Counted from the stretch's first letter, positions 1 to 9,189 are shown. The stretch: 64,000 bases of DNA from Bacillus sp. FJAT-22090 (GCF_001278755.1 NZ_CP012601.1:372001-436000), one strand, 5' to 3'. Notes: generated by a model not told the origin, from the letters alone. Made by a program: numbers and translations.

Positions 1-1568
1 TAATTGCACCTCAAAATTATAACCTAGTTAGTGAATTTGAAAAATATAGTAAAGATGAAAGTAAGCTAGCACTTATTTGGGAATCCGATAAGGGTGAAGT
101 GAAGACTAGTACATATAATCAACTAATGAAAAGGTCAAATAAAATAGCAAATCTTTTTGGAAGAAAAGGTCTCCAAAAAGGTGATGTAGTATTAATCATG
201 GTTCCTCGATTAATAGAGGCTTACGAAGTTTATATCGCAGCATTAAAAGCGGGATTAGTTGTAATACCGAGTTCAGAAATGCTTCGAGCAAAGGATATTG
301 AATATCGTCTTGTGCATAGTGAAGCAAAAGCTATAATTGCATATGAGCCATTTTTAGACCAATTCGAAGATGTCTCTCATTTAGATGAAAAATTACTATT
401 AGTAATAGGTGAAAGTAAAGATAACTGGGTATCACTAACAAATGAAATTGTAGCAGAATCAGATGAGTTTCAAGTGGTAGATACTTTAAAGGATGATATG
501 GCATTTCTATCTTATACAAGTGGTACAACTGGAAATCCAAAAGGTGTAGTGCATACACATGGCTGGGCTTTTGCACATTTAAAAACATCTGCTCCAAATT
601 GGCTTGGGATTCAAGAAGGTGATATTGTTTGGGCAACGGCTAGTCCGGGATGGCAAAAATGGATTTGGAGTCCGTTCCTTGCAACTTTAGGAAGTGGTGC
701 GATTGGTTATGTTTATAATGGGAAATTTGATCCAAATACGTATTTAAAAAATATGCAAGAGAAAAAAGTAAATGTTCTTTGCTGTACACCTACTGAATAC
801 CGAATTATGGCTAAAGTAGATGGATTAAAAGATTATGATCTTTCCTCACTTCACAGTGCTGTTTCAGCAGGGGAACCTTTGAATAGAGAAGTTATTGAAA
901 CATTTGATAGATTATTCAATTTAGAAGTACGAGACGGCTACGGTCAAACAGAAAATACATTATTAGTTGGAACAATGAAAGGAACAGAAGCTCGTCCTGG
1001 TTCTATGGGAAAACCTACTCCTGGAAATACAGTAGAAATAGTGAATGAATTTGGAGAAATTTGTGCTCCAGGAGAAGTTGGAGATATTGCAGTGCATATA
1101 GAAACTCCAGCTCTATTTAAAGAGTATTTAAAGGATCCAGAACGAACATCTATGCAATTTAGAGGAGATTACTATATTACAGGCGACCAAGCGAAAAAAG
1201 ATGAGGATGGATATTTTTGGTTTGAAGGTAGAGGAGACGATATCATTATTAGCTCTGGTTATACCATTGGACCATTCGAAGTGGAAGATGCACTTACAAA
1301 GCATCCTGCTGTTCAAGAATGTGCAGTTGTTGGAAGTCCAGATGAGCTTAGAGGGACGATCGTAAAGGCATTTGTTGTTTTACGTGATTCATCCATTCAA
1401 GGCACTGAGGAACTAGTGAAAGAACTTCAAGAGCATGTGAAATCCATGACAGCGCCATATAAATATCCGCGTGAAATAGAATTTATCAAGGAATTACCAA
1501 AAACTACTTCAGGTAAAATTAGAAGAATAGAGTTAAGACAGCAAGAACAACAACTCAAAACTAAATAA
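1..1568 (+). CDS. Acyl-CoA synthetase (AMP-forming), 5'-truncated by window edge
   Basis: Activates a carboxylic or fatty acid to its acyl-CoA through an acyl-adenylate. The reading frame is open from base 3 with no stop before the first GTG (99), and the residues coded there (APQNYNLVSEFEKY...) match the N-terminus of this family, so the true start lies upstream of the window and 99 is not the start. The adenylate-forming signature SYTSGTTGNPKGVVHTHG is at about codons 141-158 counted from GTG 99. Further family motifs are GYGQTENT, the YITGDQAKKDEDGYFWFEGR hinge region and the C-terminal lysine motif PKTTSGKIRR. By position next to rarD and nadK2 it corresponds to B. subtilis YtcI. It is a medium-chain/branched-chain acyl-CoA ligase type rather than a dedicated acetyl-CoA synthetase, though substrate cannot be read from sequence. 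A strong terminator follows. Confidence 0.93.
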   Translation, partial: IAPQNYNLVSEFEKYSKDESKLALIWESDKGEVKTSTYNQLMKRSNKIANLFGRKGLQKGDVVLIMVPRLIEAYEVYIAALKAGLVVIPSSEMLRAKDIEYRLVHSEAKAIIAYEPFLDQFEDVSHLDEKLLLVIGESKDNWVSLTNEIVAESDEFQVVDTLKDDMAFLSYTSGTTGNPKGVVHTHGWAFAHLKTSAPNWLGIQEGDIVWATASPGWQKWIWSPFLATLGSGAIGYVYNGKFDPNTYLKNMQEKKVNVLCCTPTEYRIMAKVDGLKDYDLSSLHSAVSAGEPLNREVIETFDRLFNLEVRDGYGQTENTLLVGTMKGTEARPGSMGKPTPGNTVEIVNEFGEICAPGEVGDIAVHIETPALFKEYLKDPERTSMQFRGDYYITGDQAKKDEDGYFWFEGRGDDIIISSGYTIGPFEVEDALTKHPAVQECAVVGSPDELRGTIVKAFVVLRDSSIQGTEELVKELQEHVKSMTAPYKYPREIEFIKELPKTTSGKIRRIELRQQEQQLKTK

Positions 1569-1574
1569 CAAATT

Positions 1575-1608
1575 AGCACGGAGAATAATATGTTCTCCGT
1601 GCTTTTTT
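1575..1608 (+). terminator. Rho-independent terminator of the acyl-CoA synthetase gene
   Basis: A perfect 10-bp stem (GCACGGAGAA at 1576-1585 with TTCTCCGTGC at 1593-1602) is followed by six T residues. Confidence 0.9.
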
Positions 1609-1630
1609 GTGTGATTGATGAATATGTCCA

Positions 1631-1659
1631 TTTACTTCAATGAAGTAAAGTATTATAAT
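1631..1659 (+). promoter_or_regulatory. Sigma-A-type promoter of rarD with a palindrome in its core
   Basis: A -35 box TTTACT (1631-1636) and a -10 box TATAAT (1654-1659) are separated by 17 bp. The perfect inverted repeat TTTACTTCA-A-TGAAGTAAA (1631-1649) spans the -35 box and most of the spacer, a position where a bound repressor would block RNA polymerase. Confidence 0.6.
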
Positions 1660-1701
1660 GTTTCTTGTGTTTCGAGTTCCTAAATATGTGGGGTGATAGT
1701 T

Positions 1702-2607
1702 TTGCAAAATGAAGAAAAACAAGGGATAGTAATCGTAGCTGTTGCCTATATTTTTTGGGGTTTTATGCCAATATATTGGAAGTTGCTTTTGGATGTTTCC
1801 AGCGACGAAATTTTAGCAAGTCGAGTAATATGGTCCTTTATATTTACGTTTTTAGTAGTAATTCTAATGAAGAACTTTCGGGTATTAATAAGTGATTTAA
1901 AAGAACTTTGGAAAAATAAGAAAGCCTTTTGGAGTCTTGTTCTAGCTTCTTATTTAGTAACGGGTAATTGGTTTACATACATATTTGCAGTAAATGCAGG
2001 ATACATTGTTCAAACAAGTCTAGGTTATTATATTAACCCATTAATTTCAGTGCTATTAGGTATTATTTTTTTAAAAGAAAAATTATCAAGAGCCCAGCAG
2101 CTTTCCGTACTTATAGCAGCTGCAGGAGTGGCAATTTTAACTGTCTCCTATGGAGAAATCCCATGGATTGCTTTTATTTTAGCGTTAACATTTGCTTTTT
2201 ATGGACTTATTAAAAAAAGTTTAACGATTGATCCATTGAGAGGATTAACGCTAGAAACTTTGTTCGTTTTACCAGTGGCTCTTATATATTTTGGCTATTT
2301 GTTAATTACTGATAAAGCAGTCTTTTTTCATTCTAGTGCTCCTACTATGATATTGTTAGCTTTTACTGGTGTAGCAACTGCGGTACCGCTTGTGTTGTTT
2401 GCCAAAGGTACTAAAACGATGCCGCTTTATATGTCTGGTTTTCTTCAATACATAGCTCCGACTCTCATGTTGGTTATCGGAGTTTTTATATATGGCGAAA
2501 CGTTTAGTAAAATTGAGTTCATATCATTTTCCTTTATTTGGATAGCGTTAATCTTATTTACTGCATCAAAAATTGTAGAGGTACGAAAAAAACAGGTAGT
2601 GCTATGA
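1702..2607 (+). CDS. rarD: RarD-type EamA/DMT-superfamily permease
   Basis: Integral membrane protein of the drug/metabolite transporter superfamily with about ten hydrophobic segments. The N-terminal motif AYIFWGFMPIYWKLL is characteristic of RarD, a family annotated as chloramphenicol-sensitivity proteins whose real substrate is unknown. The open frame reaches GTG 1693, but the only Shine-Dalgarno sequence (GGGGTG, 1690-1695) overlaps that codon and is correctly spaced for TTG 1702, so I use 1702 (301 aa). It is a single-gene unit with its own promoter and a hairpin straddling its stop codon. Confidence 0.88.
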   Translation: MQNEEKQGIVIVAVAYIFWGFMPIYWKLLLDVSSDEILASRVIWSFIFTFLVVILMKNFRVLISDLKELWKNKKAFWSLVLASYLVTGNWFTYIFAVNAGYIVQTSLGYYINPLISVLLGIIFLKEKLSRAQQLSVLIAAAGVAILTVSYGEIPWIAFILALTFAFYGLIKKSLTIDPLRGLTLETLFVLPVALIYFGYLLITDKAVFFHSSAPTMILLAFTGVATAVPLVLFAKGTKTMPLYMSGFLQYIAPTLMLVIGVFIYGETFSKIEFISFSFIWIALILFTASKIVEVRKKQVVL

Positions 2608-2620
2608 CTACCTGTTTCTA
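2592..2620 (+). terminator. Weak terminator overlapping the rarD stop codon
   Basis: The stem ACAGGTAG (2592-2599) / CTACCTGT (2608-2615) includes the last codons and stop of rarD. The T run after it is short and interrupted, so termination may be partial. Confidence 0.5.
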
Positions 2621-2737
2621 TTTATAAAAAGCTTTATGTGCTCCACGTAATATGTTGGGAAGATCAGATGCAAGTTTTTATTCTGTTGAGAATCTAATGA
2701 ATATATTTACAACGAACAAGCCAAAGAAAGTAGAAAA

Positions 2738-2815
2738 CGGATGTGCGTTTGCCGCAAGCTACGCATGAGCCTCCGCAGGATAAGTCGCTCCTTCGTCGCT
2801 CTCCCAGGATATACC
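2738..2815. repeat. GC-rich dispersed intergenic repeat, diverged copy
   Basis: In the 280-bp gap between rarD and nadK2 this stretch is far richer in G+C than its surroundings. It carries blocks such as CCTCCGCAGGA and GTCGCTCCTTCGTCGCT whose reverse complements resemble the longer element at 15318-15425 (CCTGCGGG, GTAGCGACGAAG). I read it as a degraded member of the same dispersed family in opposite orientation. No reading frame is supported here. Confidence 0.45.
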
Positions 2816-2886
2816 CTTTAATACAGTACTATTTCATTAGAAGAATTAGACCCAGCACTTTTTTTTGAAGGTAAAACAACATGCCC

Positions 2887-3687
2887 TTATAAAAAAGAAC
2901 GTTTTACTTTTTCCCAGTAGCTATTATCTTTTAATTTTACGGTTTTGATGATTTTATTGCTTAAAGCAATAGAGACAGTTTCTACATGCTGTATGCTCAA
3001 TGCTTCGTTGTCGGTGCTCATAGATGGATAATCATTCCAATCCTTATGTAAACGGAGTTCGAGAGATCTATTGCCGCTCAATATAAAAGAAGTGCCAAGT
3101 GTTCTGAATTCATTGCTATTGACGGAAGCAATTTCTGTTACTTGGATACAAGGGAGAAGTGGATCTACAACTGCACCGTTTAACGATTTGTTGTAGGCAG
3201 AGCTTCCAGTCGGTGTTGAAATAACCATGCCATCTCCTCGAAACGTCTCGAAGAGCTTATCATCAATAATAATATCTAATACAAATGTTTTTATGATATT
3301 GGATCGAATCGCAAACTCATTTAAACAATAGAATTTCGGATTATGATTGACCGATATTTCCATTAACGGATATTTACGAACTTTTATTTGATCATTTAAT
3401 ACTGCATCTGCCATCGCTTCTATATCTTCTATTAAAAAGTCACAGTACATACTTAATGTGCCAGTTGTTGATATTCCAGCATAAAGACAATCTTGACGAA
3501 AACCAGTTTTGCGAACGGCCTGCAAAAAAGATCCATCTGTTCCAATACTAACAATAATAGAAGCATCTTGGTGGTTGTCTACAACCTGAAAGCCGTACGA
3601 TTGAATCGCATCTGCTAAAACATCTTTTTTTTCTAATGATTCTATGTCATTCTTAGTATAAAGAAATATTGTATTTCTTGAGGTCAT
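2887..3687 (-). CDS. nadK2: NAD kinase
   Basis: Phosphorylates NAD to NADP using ATP or polyphosphate (cytoplasmic). The 266-aa protein has the family motifs in order: the phosphate-binding loop SIGTDGSFLQA (residues 47-57, the GGDG motif with T in the second position, a variant seen in the second NAD kinase of Bacillales), NEFAIRS (123-129), and GDGMVISTPTGSSAY (151-165). A clear AAAGGAGA Shine-Dalgarno lies upstream of the ATG at 3687. Its divergent arrangement with sppA matches ytdI/yteI of B. subtilis. Confidence 0.95.
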   Translation of the reverse strand: MTSRNTIFLYTKNDIESLEKKDVLADAIQSYGFQVVDNHQDASIIVSIGTDGSFLQAVRKTGFRQDCLYAGISTTGTLSMYCDFLIEDIEAMADAVLNDQIKVRKYPLMEISVNHNPKFYCLNEFAIRSNIIKTFVLDIIIDDKLFETFRGDGMVISTPTGSSAYNKSLNGAVVDPLLPCIQVTEIASVNSNEFRTLGTSFILSGNRSLELRLHKDWNDYPSMSTDNEALSIQHVETVSIALSNKIIKTVKLKDNSYWEKVKRSFL

Positions 3688-3841
3688 TAAGCTTTCTCCT
3701 TTTAATTAAATAATATTTGTGTCATATGAAATTAATTAGAAGTATGTGATCTTCTGTATATGCATTTATTTTAACATTTCATGAAACATTTAGACATTTT
3801 TTTCGTATGTAAGAATGTAAACAAAAGGAGGAACAAGGTAT

Positions 3842-4852
3842 ATGAATATGAAACGTTGGTTTGCCATCTTAGGGGCATCCGTATTATTAGCAGTTTCTAT
3901 TTTTGTCAATACGTTATCGAGTGCATTTTCGACGGATTGGACAGCAATGATGGAGGAGTTTGCATCTGTTTCAAGCTCTGAATTTTATGAAACTGTAATT
4001 GAAGAAGGTAATATGAATGAACGTGTTGCACTCCTTACAGTAAATGGAGTTATACAGGATACAGGAAGTACTGGATCACTTTTTGCTAAGGAGACTTATA
4101 ATCATCAATTCTTTTTAGAGCAATTAGAACAAGCGAAAACAGACGACTCAGTTAAAGCTATCGTACTTCAAGTAAACTCTCCAGGTGGTGGAGTAGTTGA
4201 ATCGGCGCAAATTTATAAAGAAATTAGAGAGATACAAGAGGAAGCAGGTAAGCCAGTTTATGTTTCGATGGGCAGTATGGCAGCATCTGGTGGTTATTAT
4301 ATCTCAGCATCTGCGGATAAAATTTTTGTAAACAAAGAAACAATTACAGGATCAATCGGTGTAATTATGCAAAGTGTCAATTATGGTAAGCTTGCTGAGA
4401 AATACGGTGTAGAATTTGTTACCATCAAATCAGGTCCATATAAGGACATTATGAGCCCATCAAGAGAGATGACAGAAGAAGAGAGAGAACTTTTACAGGT
4501 CATGTTGAACGACTCCTATGAGGATTTTGTAGATATTATCGAACAAGGACGTAATATGACGGAGGCTGAAGTTAAAAAAGTAGCGGACGGAAGAATAGTA
4601 AATGGTCGTCAAGCAGTTGAAGCAGGATTAGCAGATGAAATTGGATTTATAGAAGATGTAATTCAAGCGATCAAAACAGACAATGATTTGGAAGATGCAG
4701 AGGTTTTTGAATATGGATACTCGCCAAGCTTTTCTTCATTGTTTGCGATGAAGGCACAATCATTCTTTGGTGTTGATATGGAGTCTAAATTAATCGGTAA
4801 ACTGATTGCAGATAATAGTGCACCTCGCATGATGTATTTATACGGTGAATGA
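3842..4852 (+). CDS. sppA: Signal peptide peptidase SppA (membrane serine protease)
   Basis: Cuts remnant signal peptides and other membrane peptides on the outer face of the membrane. An N-terminal membrane anchor (residues 5-29) is followed by the ClpP/crotonase-like S49 domain. The Ser/Lys dyad is visible: Ser149 in GSMAASGGYYIS and Lys201 in GPYKDIMSP, two residues offset from the S147/K199 dyad of B. subtilis SppA. AAAGGAGG at 3824-3831 supports ATG 3842, with ATG 3848 possible. It is followed after 12 bp by sppI, the inhibitor partner. Confidence 0.96.
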   Translation: MNMKRWFAILGASVLLAVSIFVNTLSSAFSTDWTAMMEEFASVSSSEFYETVIEEGNMNERVALLTVNGVIQDTGSTGSLFAKETYNHQFFLEQLEQAKTDDSVKAIVLQVNSPGGGVVESAQIYKEIREIQEEAGKPVYVSMGSMAASGGYYISASADKIFVNKETITGSIGVIMQSVNYGKLAEKYGVEFVTIKSGPYKDIMSPSREMTEEERELLQVMLNDSYEDFVDIIEQGRNMTEAEVKKVADGRIVNGRQAVEAGLADEIGFIEDVIQAIKTDNDLEDAEVFEYGYSPSFSSLFAMKAQSFFGVDMESKLIGKLIADNSAPRMMYLYGE

Positions 4853-4864
4853 TAAGGAGGGAAT

Positions 4865-5449
4865 ATGATGAGTGAAATTGAACAGCCAGAAGAACGTATT
4901 GTGCAAGTAAGTGAAGCTCCAACTCAACCAGTCACTACAAAGCCAACTGATCAATTTGAGCACAAAGCGGCAGGCTTTTGGATACGTTTTTGGGCATATG
5001 TAGCGGACCTGTTAGTTTTGGCTTCTATTGGAATGTTACTAATAAAACCTATTTTCCGTTTACTTTCATTGGAGATAAATGATCCTACTTGGTATGCTCC
5101 TTTTACGTTAATTACATCAATTATATTTTATGCTTATTTCGTGTTGATGACGAAATTTTTCAACCAAACAGTTGGAAAAATGATTTTTGGTATTAAAGTA
5201 ATCACAAAGGACCGAGAAAAGTTAAAATGGAGTACGGTTTTATTTAGAGAATGGGTTGGTAGAATTATCTCGGTGATTCCACTAAATATTCCATATCTTG
5301 CAGTTGCTTTTACTCCTAAAAAGCAAGCTATTCACGACTTTATTGCAGATACTTTAGTAGTACACGAAGCTGTATATGATAAAACTCAGAAAGTTGAATA
5401 TACACGTCCTCCTGCTGCAAAAGAGTTGCAAGAGCAGAACATATTCTAG
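4865..5449 (+). CDS. sppI: RDD-family membrane protein, SppA inhibitor SppI (YteJ)
   Basis: A 194-aa protein with a soluble, acidic N-terminal tail of about 35 residues, then an RDD domain (AAGFWIRFWAYVADLLVLASI begins it; MIFGIKVITK and the late AIHDFIADTLVV segment follow) with three predicted membrane spans. In B. subtilis the equivalent YteJ/SppI forms a complex with SppA and restrains its protease activity. The immediate downstream position here, with an AAGGAGGG ribosome-binding site, fits co-expression with sppA. Function is assigned by family plus context. Confidence 0.85.
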   Translation: MMSEIEQPEERIVQVSEAPTQPVTTKPTDQFEHKAAGFWIRFWAYVADLLVLASIGMLLIKPIFRLLSLEINDPTWYAPFTLITSIIFYAYFVLMTKFFNQTVGKMIFGIKVITKDREKLKWSTVLFREWVGRIISVIPLNIPYLAVAFTPKKQAIHDFIADTLVVHEAVYDKTQKVEYTRPPAAKELQEQNIF

Positions 5450-5485
5450 TAAGATGAAGATATTGAAAAAGGAGGCTACATATTT

Positions 5486-5995
5486 ATGGCTCAAGTAACA
5501 TTTAAAAACAATCCAGTAACTTTAGTTGGAAAAGAAGTAGTAGTTGGAGAAAAGGCGCCAGACTTTACAGTTCTAGCAAATGATTTATCACCAGTAACAC
5601 TTCAAGACTCTGCTGGTAAAGTTCGTTTAATAAGTGTAGTTCCTTCCCTTGATACAGGAGTATGTTCTACACAAACAAACAAATTCAATCAAAGTGCTGC
5701 TAGTTTAGGTGAAGATGTAGTAATCTTAACAATTTCAGTAGATTTACCATTCGCTCAAAAACGTTGGTGCGGAGCTAATGCTGCTGACGCAATTCAAACT
5801 CTATCTGATCACCGTGACCTTTCATTTGGTAGAGCATACGGTGTTTATATGGAAGAACTACGATTACTAGCTCGTTCTGTTTTTGTAGTCGATAAAAATG
5901 ACGTGGTTACTTACGCTGAATACGTTAGCGAAGGTACCGATCATCCAGACTATGAAAAAGCATTAGAAGCGGTTAAAGCATTAACGAACAAATAA
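5486..5995 (+). CDS. tpx: Thiol peroxidase (2-Cys atypical peroxiredoxin)
   Basis: Reduces hydroperoxides with electrons from thioredoxin. The 169-aa protein has the peroxidatic cysteine Cys60 in the motif [15 protein letters not shown] and the resolving Cys95 in RWCGAN, the exact Tpx arrangement. An AAAAGGAGG ribosome-binding site precedes ATG 5486. It follows sppI by 36 bp without an evident terminator, so it may be read from the sppA promoter as well. A terminator hairpin follows. Confidence 0.97.
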   Translation: MAQVTFKNNPVTLVGKEVVVGEKAPDFTVLANDLSPVTLQDSAGKVRLISVVPSLDTGVCSTQTNKFNQSAASLGEDVVILTISVDLPFAQKRWCGANAADAIQTLSDHRDLSFGRAYGVYMEELRLLARSVFVVDKNDVVTYAEYVSEGTDHPDYEKALEAVKALTNK

Positions 5996-6005
5996 AACAT
6001 TTAAG

Positions 6006-6028
6006 CCCACTCTTAGAGTGGGTTTTAC
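6006..6028 (+). terminator. Terminator after tpx
   Basis: Stem CCCACTC (6006-6012) and GAGTGGG (6016-6022) with a three-base loop, followed by TTTTAC. Confidence 0.75.
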
Positions 6029-6042
6029 TATGAGGGATAAAT

Positions 6043-6972
6043 ATGCACACAAATGTAGAAAAAATTTTTACGTTTATCGATCAAGAGAGTAGCTTTATAG
6101 AAGAACAAGCATCTGTTACCTATTTAGAGGGAGTTATTTATGCACTGGAATTATGGTTAACAGACAAAAAAACGCCTTCCATCATTAATCCTAGCAAGGA
6201 ACAAATAAGAAAAGCTGTACAACTGGCGATACTTAAAGGTATGAAAAAATCTGCTCAAGTCAATCATCAAATGACCCCAGATGCGATTGGATTACTAGTA
6301 GCTTATTTTGTGAAGGAAATGTCGAAAGACAAAAAGGAATTGGCAATTTTAGACCCTGCCTTAGGAACAGGTAATTTACTTTATACAGTAATGAATGCAT
6401 TACCAACAGAGAACCATGCATTTGGAGTGGAAATTGATGATTTGTTAATCCAGTTGGCTGCACAAACAGGAGAGTTATTAAGTTTCGACGTACAACTATT
6501 TAGACAAGATGCTCTACAGCCTTTACTAATCGATCCTGTTGATATTGTTGTAAGTGATCTGCCAGTTGGATATTATCCTGAATCAGAATCAGCAAAAGAC
6601 TACTTCCTACATAGTGAAGAAGAGATGTCTTATGCACATCACTTGTTTATCGAGCAGTCGATGAAACATGTGAAACCAGGTGGCTTGTTATACTTTTTAG
6701 TACCTGAAACAATTTTTGAATCGAAACAAGCTCCAAAACTGCATAAATTCTTGAAAGACAATGGTTGGATTCAAGCTGTTATCCAATTACCGTCAACTAT
6801 TTTCAAATCAAAAGGACAAGAAAAAAGCTTATTAATCATACAAAAGAAAAATGAGACTTTAAAAGCTCCAAGAGAAGTTTTACTTGCAAAAGTACCAAAT
6901 ATGTCGAACAAAGAAGCAATGGAACTCTTTTTTAAAAAAATTGACATATGGCAAGAAGAAAACGCTAAATAA
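6043..6972 (+). CDS. ytxK: YtxK-family class I SAM-dependent methyltransferase
   Basis: A 309-aa protein related to N6-adenine DNA methyltransferases (type I M-subunit fold). Motif I is ILDPALGTGNLLYTV (around residues 103-117). The motif IV position reads VVSDLPVGYYP instead of the canonical N/D-P-P-Y, a known feature of YtxK that leaves its substrate unclear. No target-recognition domain or restriction partner is nearby. The ytxK-ackA pair is conserved in Bacillales. The ribosome-binding site is weak (GAGGGA). Transcription stops at a hairpin that overlaps the start of ackA. Confidence 0.9.
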   Translation: MHTNVEKIFTFIDQESSFIEEQASVTYLEGVIYALELWLTDKKTPSIINPSKEQIRKAVQLAILKGMKKSAQVNHQMTPDAIGLLVAYFVKEMSKDKKELAILDPALGTGNLLYTVMNALPTENHAFGVEIDDLLIQLAAQTGELLSFDVQLFRQDALQPLLIDPVDIVVSDLPVGYYPESESAKDYFLHSEEEMSYAHHLFIEQSMKHVKPGGLLYFLVPETIFESKQAPKLHKFLKDNGWIQAVIQLPSTIFKSKGQEKSLLIIQKKNETLKAPREVLLAKVPNMSNKEAMELFFKKIDIWQEENAK

Positions 6973-6978
6973 TCATTG

Positions 6979-7007
6979 TTGCTCGCTCCTTCTATGAAAG
7001 GTACAAT
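6979..7007 (+). promoter_or_regulatory. Candidate ackA promoter inside the loop of the ytxK terminator
   Basis: TTGCTC (6979-6984) and TACAAT (7002-7007) with a 17-bp spacer. A transcript from here would begin near 7013 and lack the 5' arm of the hairpin at 6984-7033. Confidence 0.45.
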
Positions 7008-7040
7008 TAACGTACTAGTTTATAGAAGGGGCGTTTTTTT
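6984..7040 (+). terminator. ytxK terminator whose 3' arm contains the ackA ribosome-binding site
   Basis: CGCTCCTTCTAT (6984-6995) pairs over 12 bp (one G-T pair) with ATAGAAGGGGCG (7022-7033), followed by seven T residues that run directly into the ackA ATG at 7041. AGAAGGGG, the only ackA Shine-Dalgarno candidate, is in the 3' arm. Confidence 0.8.
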
Positions 7041-8231
7041 ATGGCAAATATTTTAGCAATTAATGCAGGAAGTTCTTCTTTAAAGTTTCAATTGCTCAAA
7101 ATGCCAGAAGAAGAAGTAATTGCAAAAGGGTTAATCGAGCGAATTGGTTTGAGCGAGCCAATTTTTACGATGACGACAGAAAGTGGACGTACTCAATTAA
7201 TTGAACATGTTGAAAACCATACACAAGCTGTTAAATTAATCATTCGACAGCTGTTAGAAAAAGATGTCATTCACTCTTTAGAGGATATACATGGAGTTGG
7301 ACATCGTGTAGTACATGGTGGGGAAGCCTACAGTGATTCTATACTGATCGATGAAAAGGTTATGGAAAAATTAGATGAGCTATCTGAGCTGGCACCGTTA
7401 CATAATCCAGCAAATATTACAGGTATACGTGAGGTTGCGAAAGAATTACCGCATGTTCCTGCTGTAGCAGTTTTTGATACTGCCTTTCATCAAACAATGC
7501 CAGAGAGCTCATACTTATATTCCATTCCTTATGACTATTATAAGAAGTATGGCATCCGTAAATATGGTTTCCATGGTACCTCACATAAGTTTGTAGCTTA
7601 TCGTGCAGCAGAGATGTTAAATCGACCTATTGAGACTACTCGATTTATATCTTGCCATTTAGGTAATGGTGCAAGTATCGCTGCTATCAATCGTGGTAAA
7701 TCAATCGATACCTCAATGGGATTCACACCTCTTGCCGGAGTAACGATGGGAACAAGATCGGGGAATCTCGACCCAGCACTCATCCCTTATTTAATGGAAA
7801 AAACGGGTAAAAGCGCAGAAGAAGTACTAGATATATTAAACAAAAAATCTGGTATGCTAGGAGTATCTGGATTTTCCAGTGATCTTCGTGATATCGTTAA
7901 CGAGGCTTCCAAAGGAAATGATCGAGCACAGTTAGCCCTAGATGTTTTTGCAAATCGTATTCACAAATATATTGGCTCTTATGCTGCTCGAATGAATGGA
8001 GTAGACGCAATAATATTTACTGCAGGTATCGGAGAGAATAGCTCGGTCATTCGAGAAAAAGTTTTAAGCGGACTACAATTTATGGGTGTTTATATGGATC
8101 CTGATTTAAACCAATTACTAGGGAAAGAAACGTTTATAAATTACCCACATTCACCAGTAAAAGTAATCGTCATACCAACGAACGAAGAAATAATGATTGC
8201 GAGAGATACGATGAGATTAGCGGAATTATAA
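7041..8231 (+). CDS. ackA: Acetate kinase
   Basis: Converts acetyl phosphate and ADP to acetate and ATP in overflow metabolism. Full-length at 396 aa, with [14 protein letters not shown] at the N-terminus, GHRVVHGG, the catalytic region [11 protein letters not shown], the [12 protein letters not shown] signature and the HLGNGAS phosphate loop. Its start follows the terminator T-run immediately. The last 28 codons (8148-8231) have a second, 87% identical copy at 12553-12636, and the native-looking ackA terminator sits behind that distant copy instead of behind this gene. The 3' end here was therefore probably rebuilt by an integration event. Confidence 0.97.
   Translation: MANILAINAGSSSLKFQLLKMPEEEVIAKGLIERIGLSEPIFTMTTESGRTQLIEHVENHTQAVKLIIRQLLEKDVIHSLEDIHGVGHRVVHGGEAYSDSILIDEKVMEKLDELSELAPLHNPANITGIREVAKELPHVPAVAVFDTAFHQTMPESSYLYSIPYDYYKKYGIRKYGFHGTSHKFVAYRAAEMLNRPIETTRFISCHLGNGASIAAINRGKSIDTSMGFTPLAGVTMGTRSGNLDPALIPYLMEKTGKSAEEVLDILNKKSGMLGVSGFSSDLRDIVNEASKGNDRAQLALDVFANRIHKYIGSYAARMNGVDAIIFTAGIGENSSVIREKVLSGLQFMGVYMDPDLNQLLGKETFINYPHSPVKVIVIPTNEEIMIARDTMRLAEL
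8148..8231 (+). repeat. ackA 3'-end repeat, left copy (candidate island boundary)
   Basis: These last 28 codons of ackA match 12553-12636 at 73 of 84 bases. The longest identical runs are ATTCACCAGTAAAAGTAAT and AGAGATACGATGAGATT. Together the copies frame the accessory island. Confidence 0.8.
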
Positions 8232-8420
8232 AGGGTTTGAACGATTTTGCTACTAGTAAAATCCAATTTTCAATTATAAAGTTTTCTAGGAAATCAATTA
8301 TATGAGACGTATTTGCTAAAAGACCTAAGTTTCATAACGCTCTAATATTTTCAAGAGTCAGAGCTAGCTATAATTTCGAAGTTTAGCTTTTAAAGGAACT
8401 TGTACATTAGATTTTAAATT

Positions 8421-8624
8421 TCTGCAAGAGGACCTGTTCCCGCTGACGAAGTTGAGTTTGTAGATAAGTTGACTAGCTTAACTTTTAATCAGAAAATAAA
8501 TCAAAAAAGTAAGGTTCAAGGTTTCTTATATGCAAAGCTCGATGGTTTTAAGTCAAAAGCCTATGGTTTAGTTATGAGTAAATGGTTGCTTTTTAATAAT
8601 AATATTAATAATCGAACATGCTAA
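8421..8624 (+). pseudogene. Unrecognised open frame without a start codon
   Basis: An open frame of 67 codons begins directly after a stop at 8415 and has no plausible start codon or ribosome-binding site. Its sequence contains stretches such as SKVQGFLYAKLDGFKSKAYG that look protein-like. I do not recognise the family. Probably the 3' remnant of a gene lost during decay of the island. The rest of 8232-8700 shows no feature I can support. Confidence 0.3.
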
Positions 8625-8710
8625 AAAATCTTCAAATTCTATTAACAGGGTTAGAAGTTTTTTTGTATCTAAATAGTGTCTAGAACAGCCGTAAATAGAG
8701 GGAGGAGTTG

Positions 8711-9189
8711 ATGTTATATTTTTTCAACAATTCTAAAAAAGGTTTTTATAGGAGATTCTACTGAAAAAGTTTCTCCTGTTAAAAATGATAATACAAAAAA
8801 ACAAATCCAATATTACCTCTACAAGAATTGGTGAGCTTGGTGAAAATAAGGTAAATCTACAACATGACCAACTAACTAAGAACAGTATATATCTAAGCGA
8901 TGTGTTAATTCATAACAATAAAGCAGAGTCAGGTTATTCACAAATAGACCATGTTATCTTTAATCCTTATGTGATATTTGTTGTAGAGACTAAAAACTAC
9001 TCTGGTACTATTTATGGAGATAGGAGCGGAGCTAAGTGGAGTGTCAATGGAAAATTTCCAATGATGAATCCATTTAATCAGAATTATGGTCATATACAAG
9101 CGATTAAAAGAATTCTAGATACAGCTGATGATACACAATTTGTATCAATTACTTCGGTGGTATTACAAAAGAAGAGCTTGTTCAATTAA
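8711..9189 (+). pseudogene. NERD (nuclease-related) domain protein, frameshifted and truncated
   Basis: The longest piece (8785-9189) reads TRIGELGENKVNLQ...SGYSQIDHVIFNPYVIFVVETKNYSGTIYG, the core of a NERD domain with the D...E-x-K nuclease-like residues (IDHV, VETKN). A strong Shine-Dalgarno (GAGGGAGGAG, 8698-8706) precedes ATG 8711, which opens MLYFFNNSKKG. That frame must shift twice, in A-rich stretches near 8740 and 8795, to join the NERD core. The C-terminal half is missing: the frame is cut at about 9150, exactly where an 85-bp repeat shared with 12320-12403 begins. NERD proteins are thought to bind or cut DNA, but this copy is not functional as it stands. Confidence 0.7.

Noticed and set aside
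99-101. GTG 99 as the start of the first gene
   Set aside because: The frame is open to the window edge and the upstream residues belong to the family N-terminus.
3781-3981. A 66-codon plus-strand frame overlapping the start of sppA
   Set aside because: It is out of frame with sppA, has no ribosome-binding site, and the sppA start is well supported.
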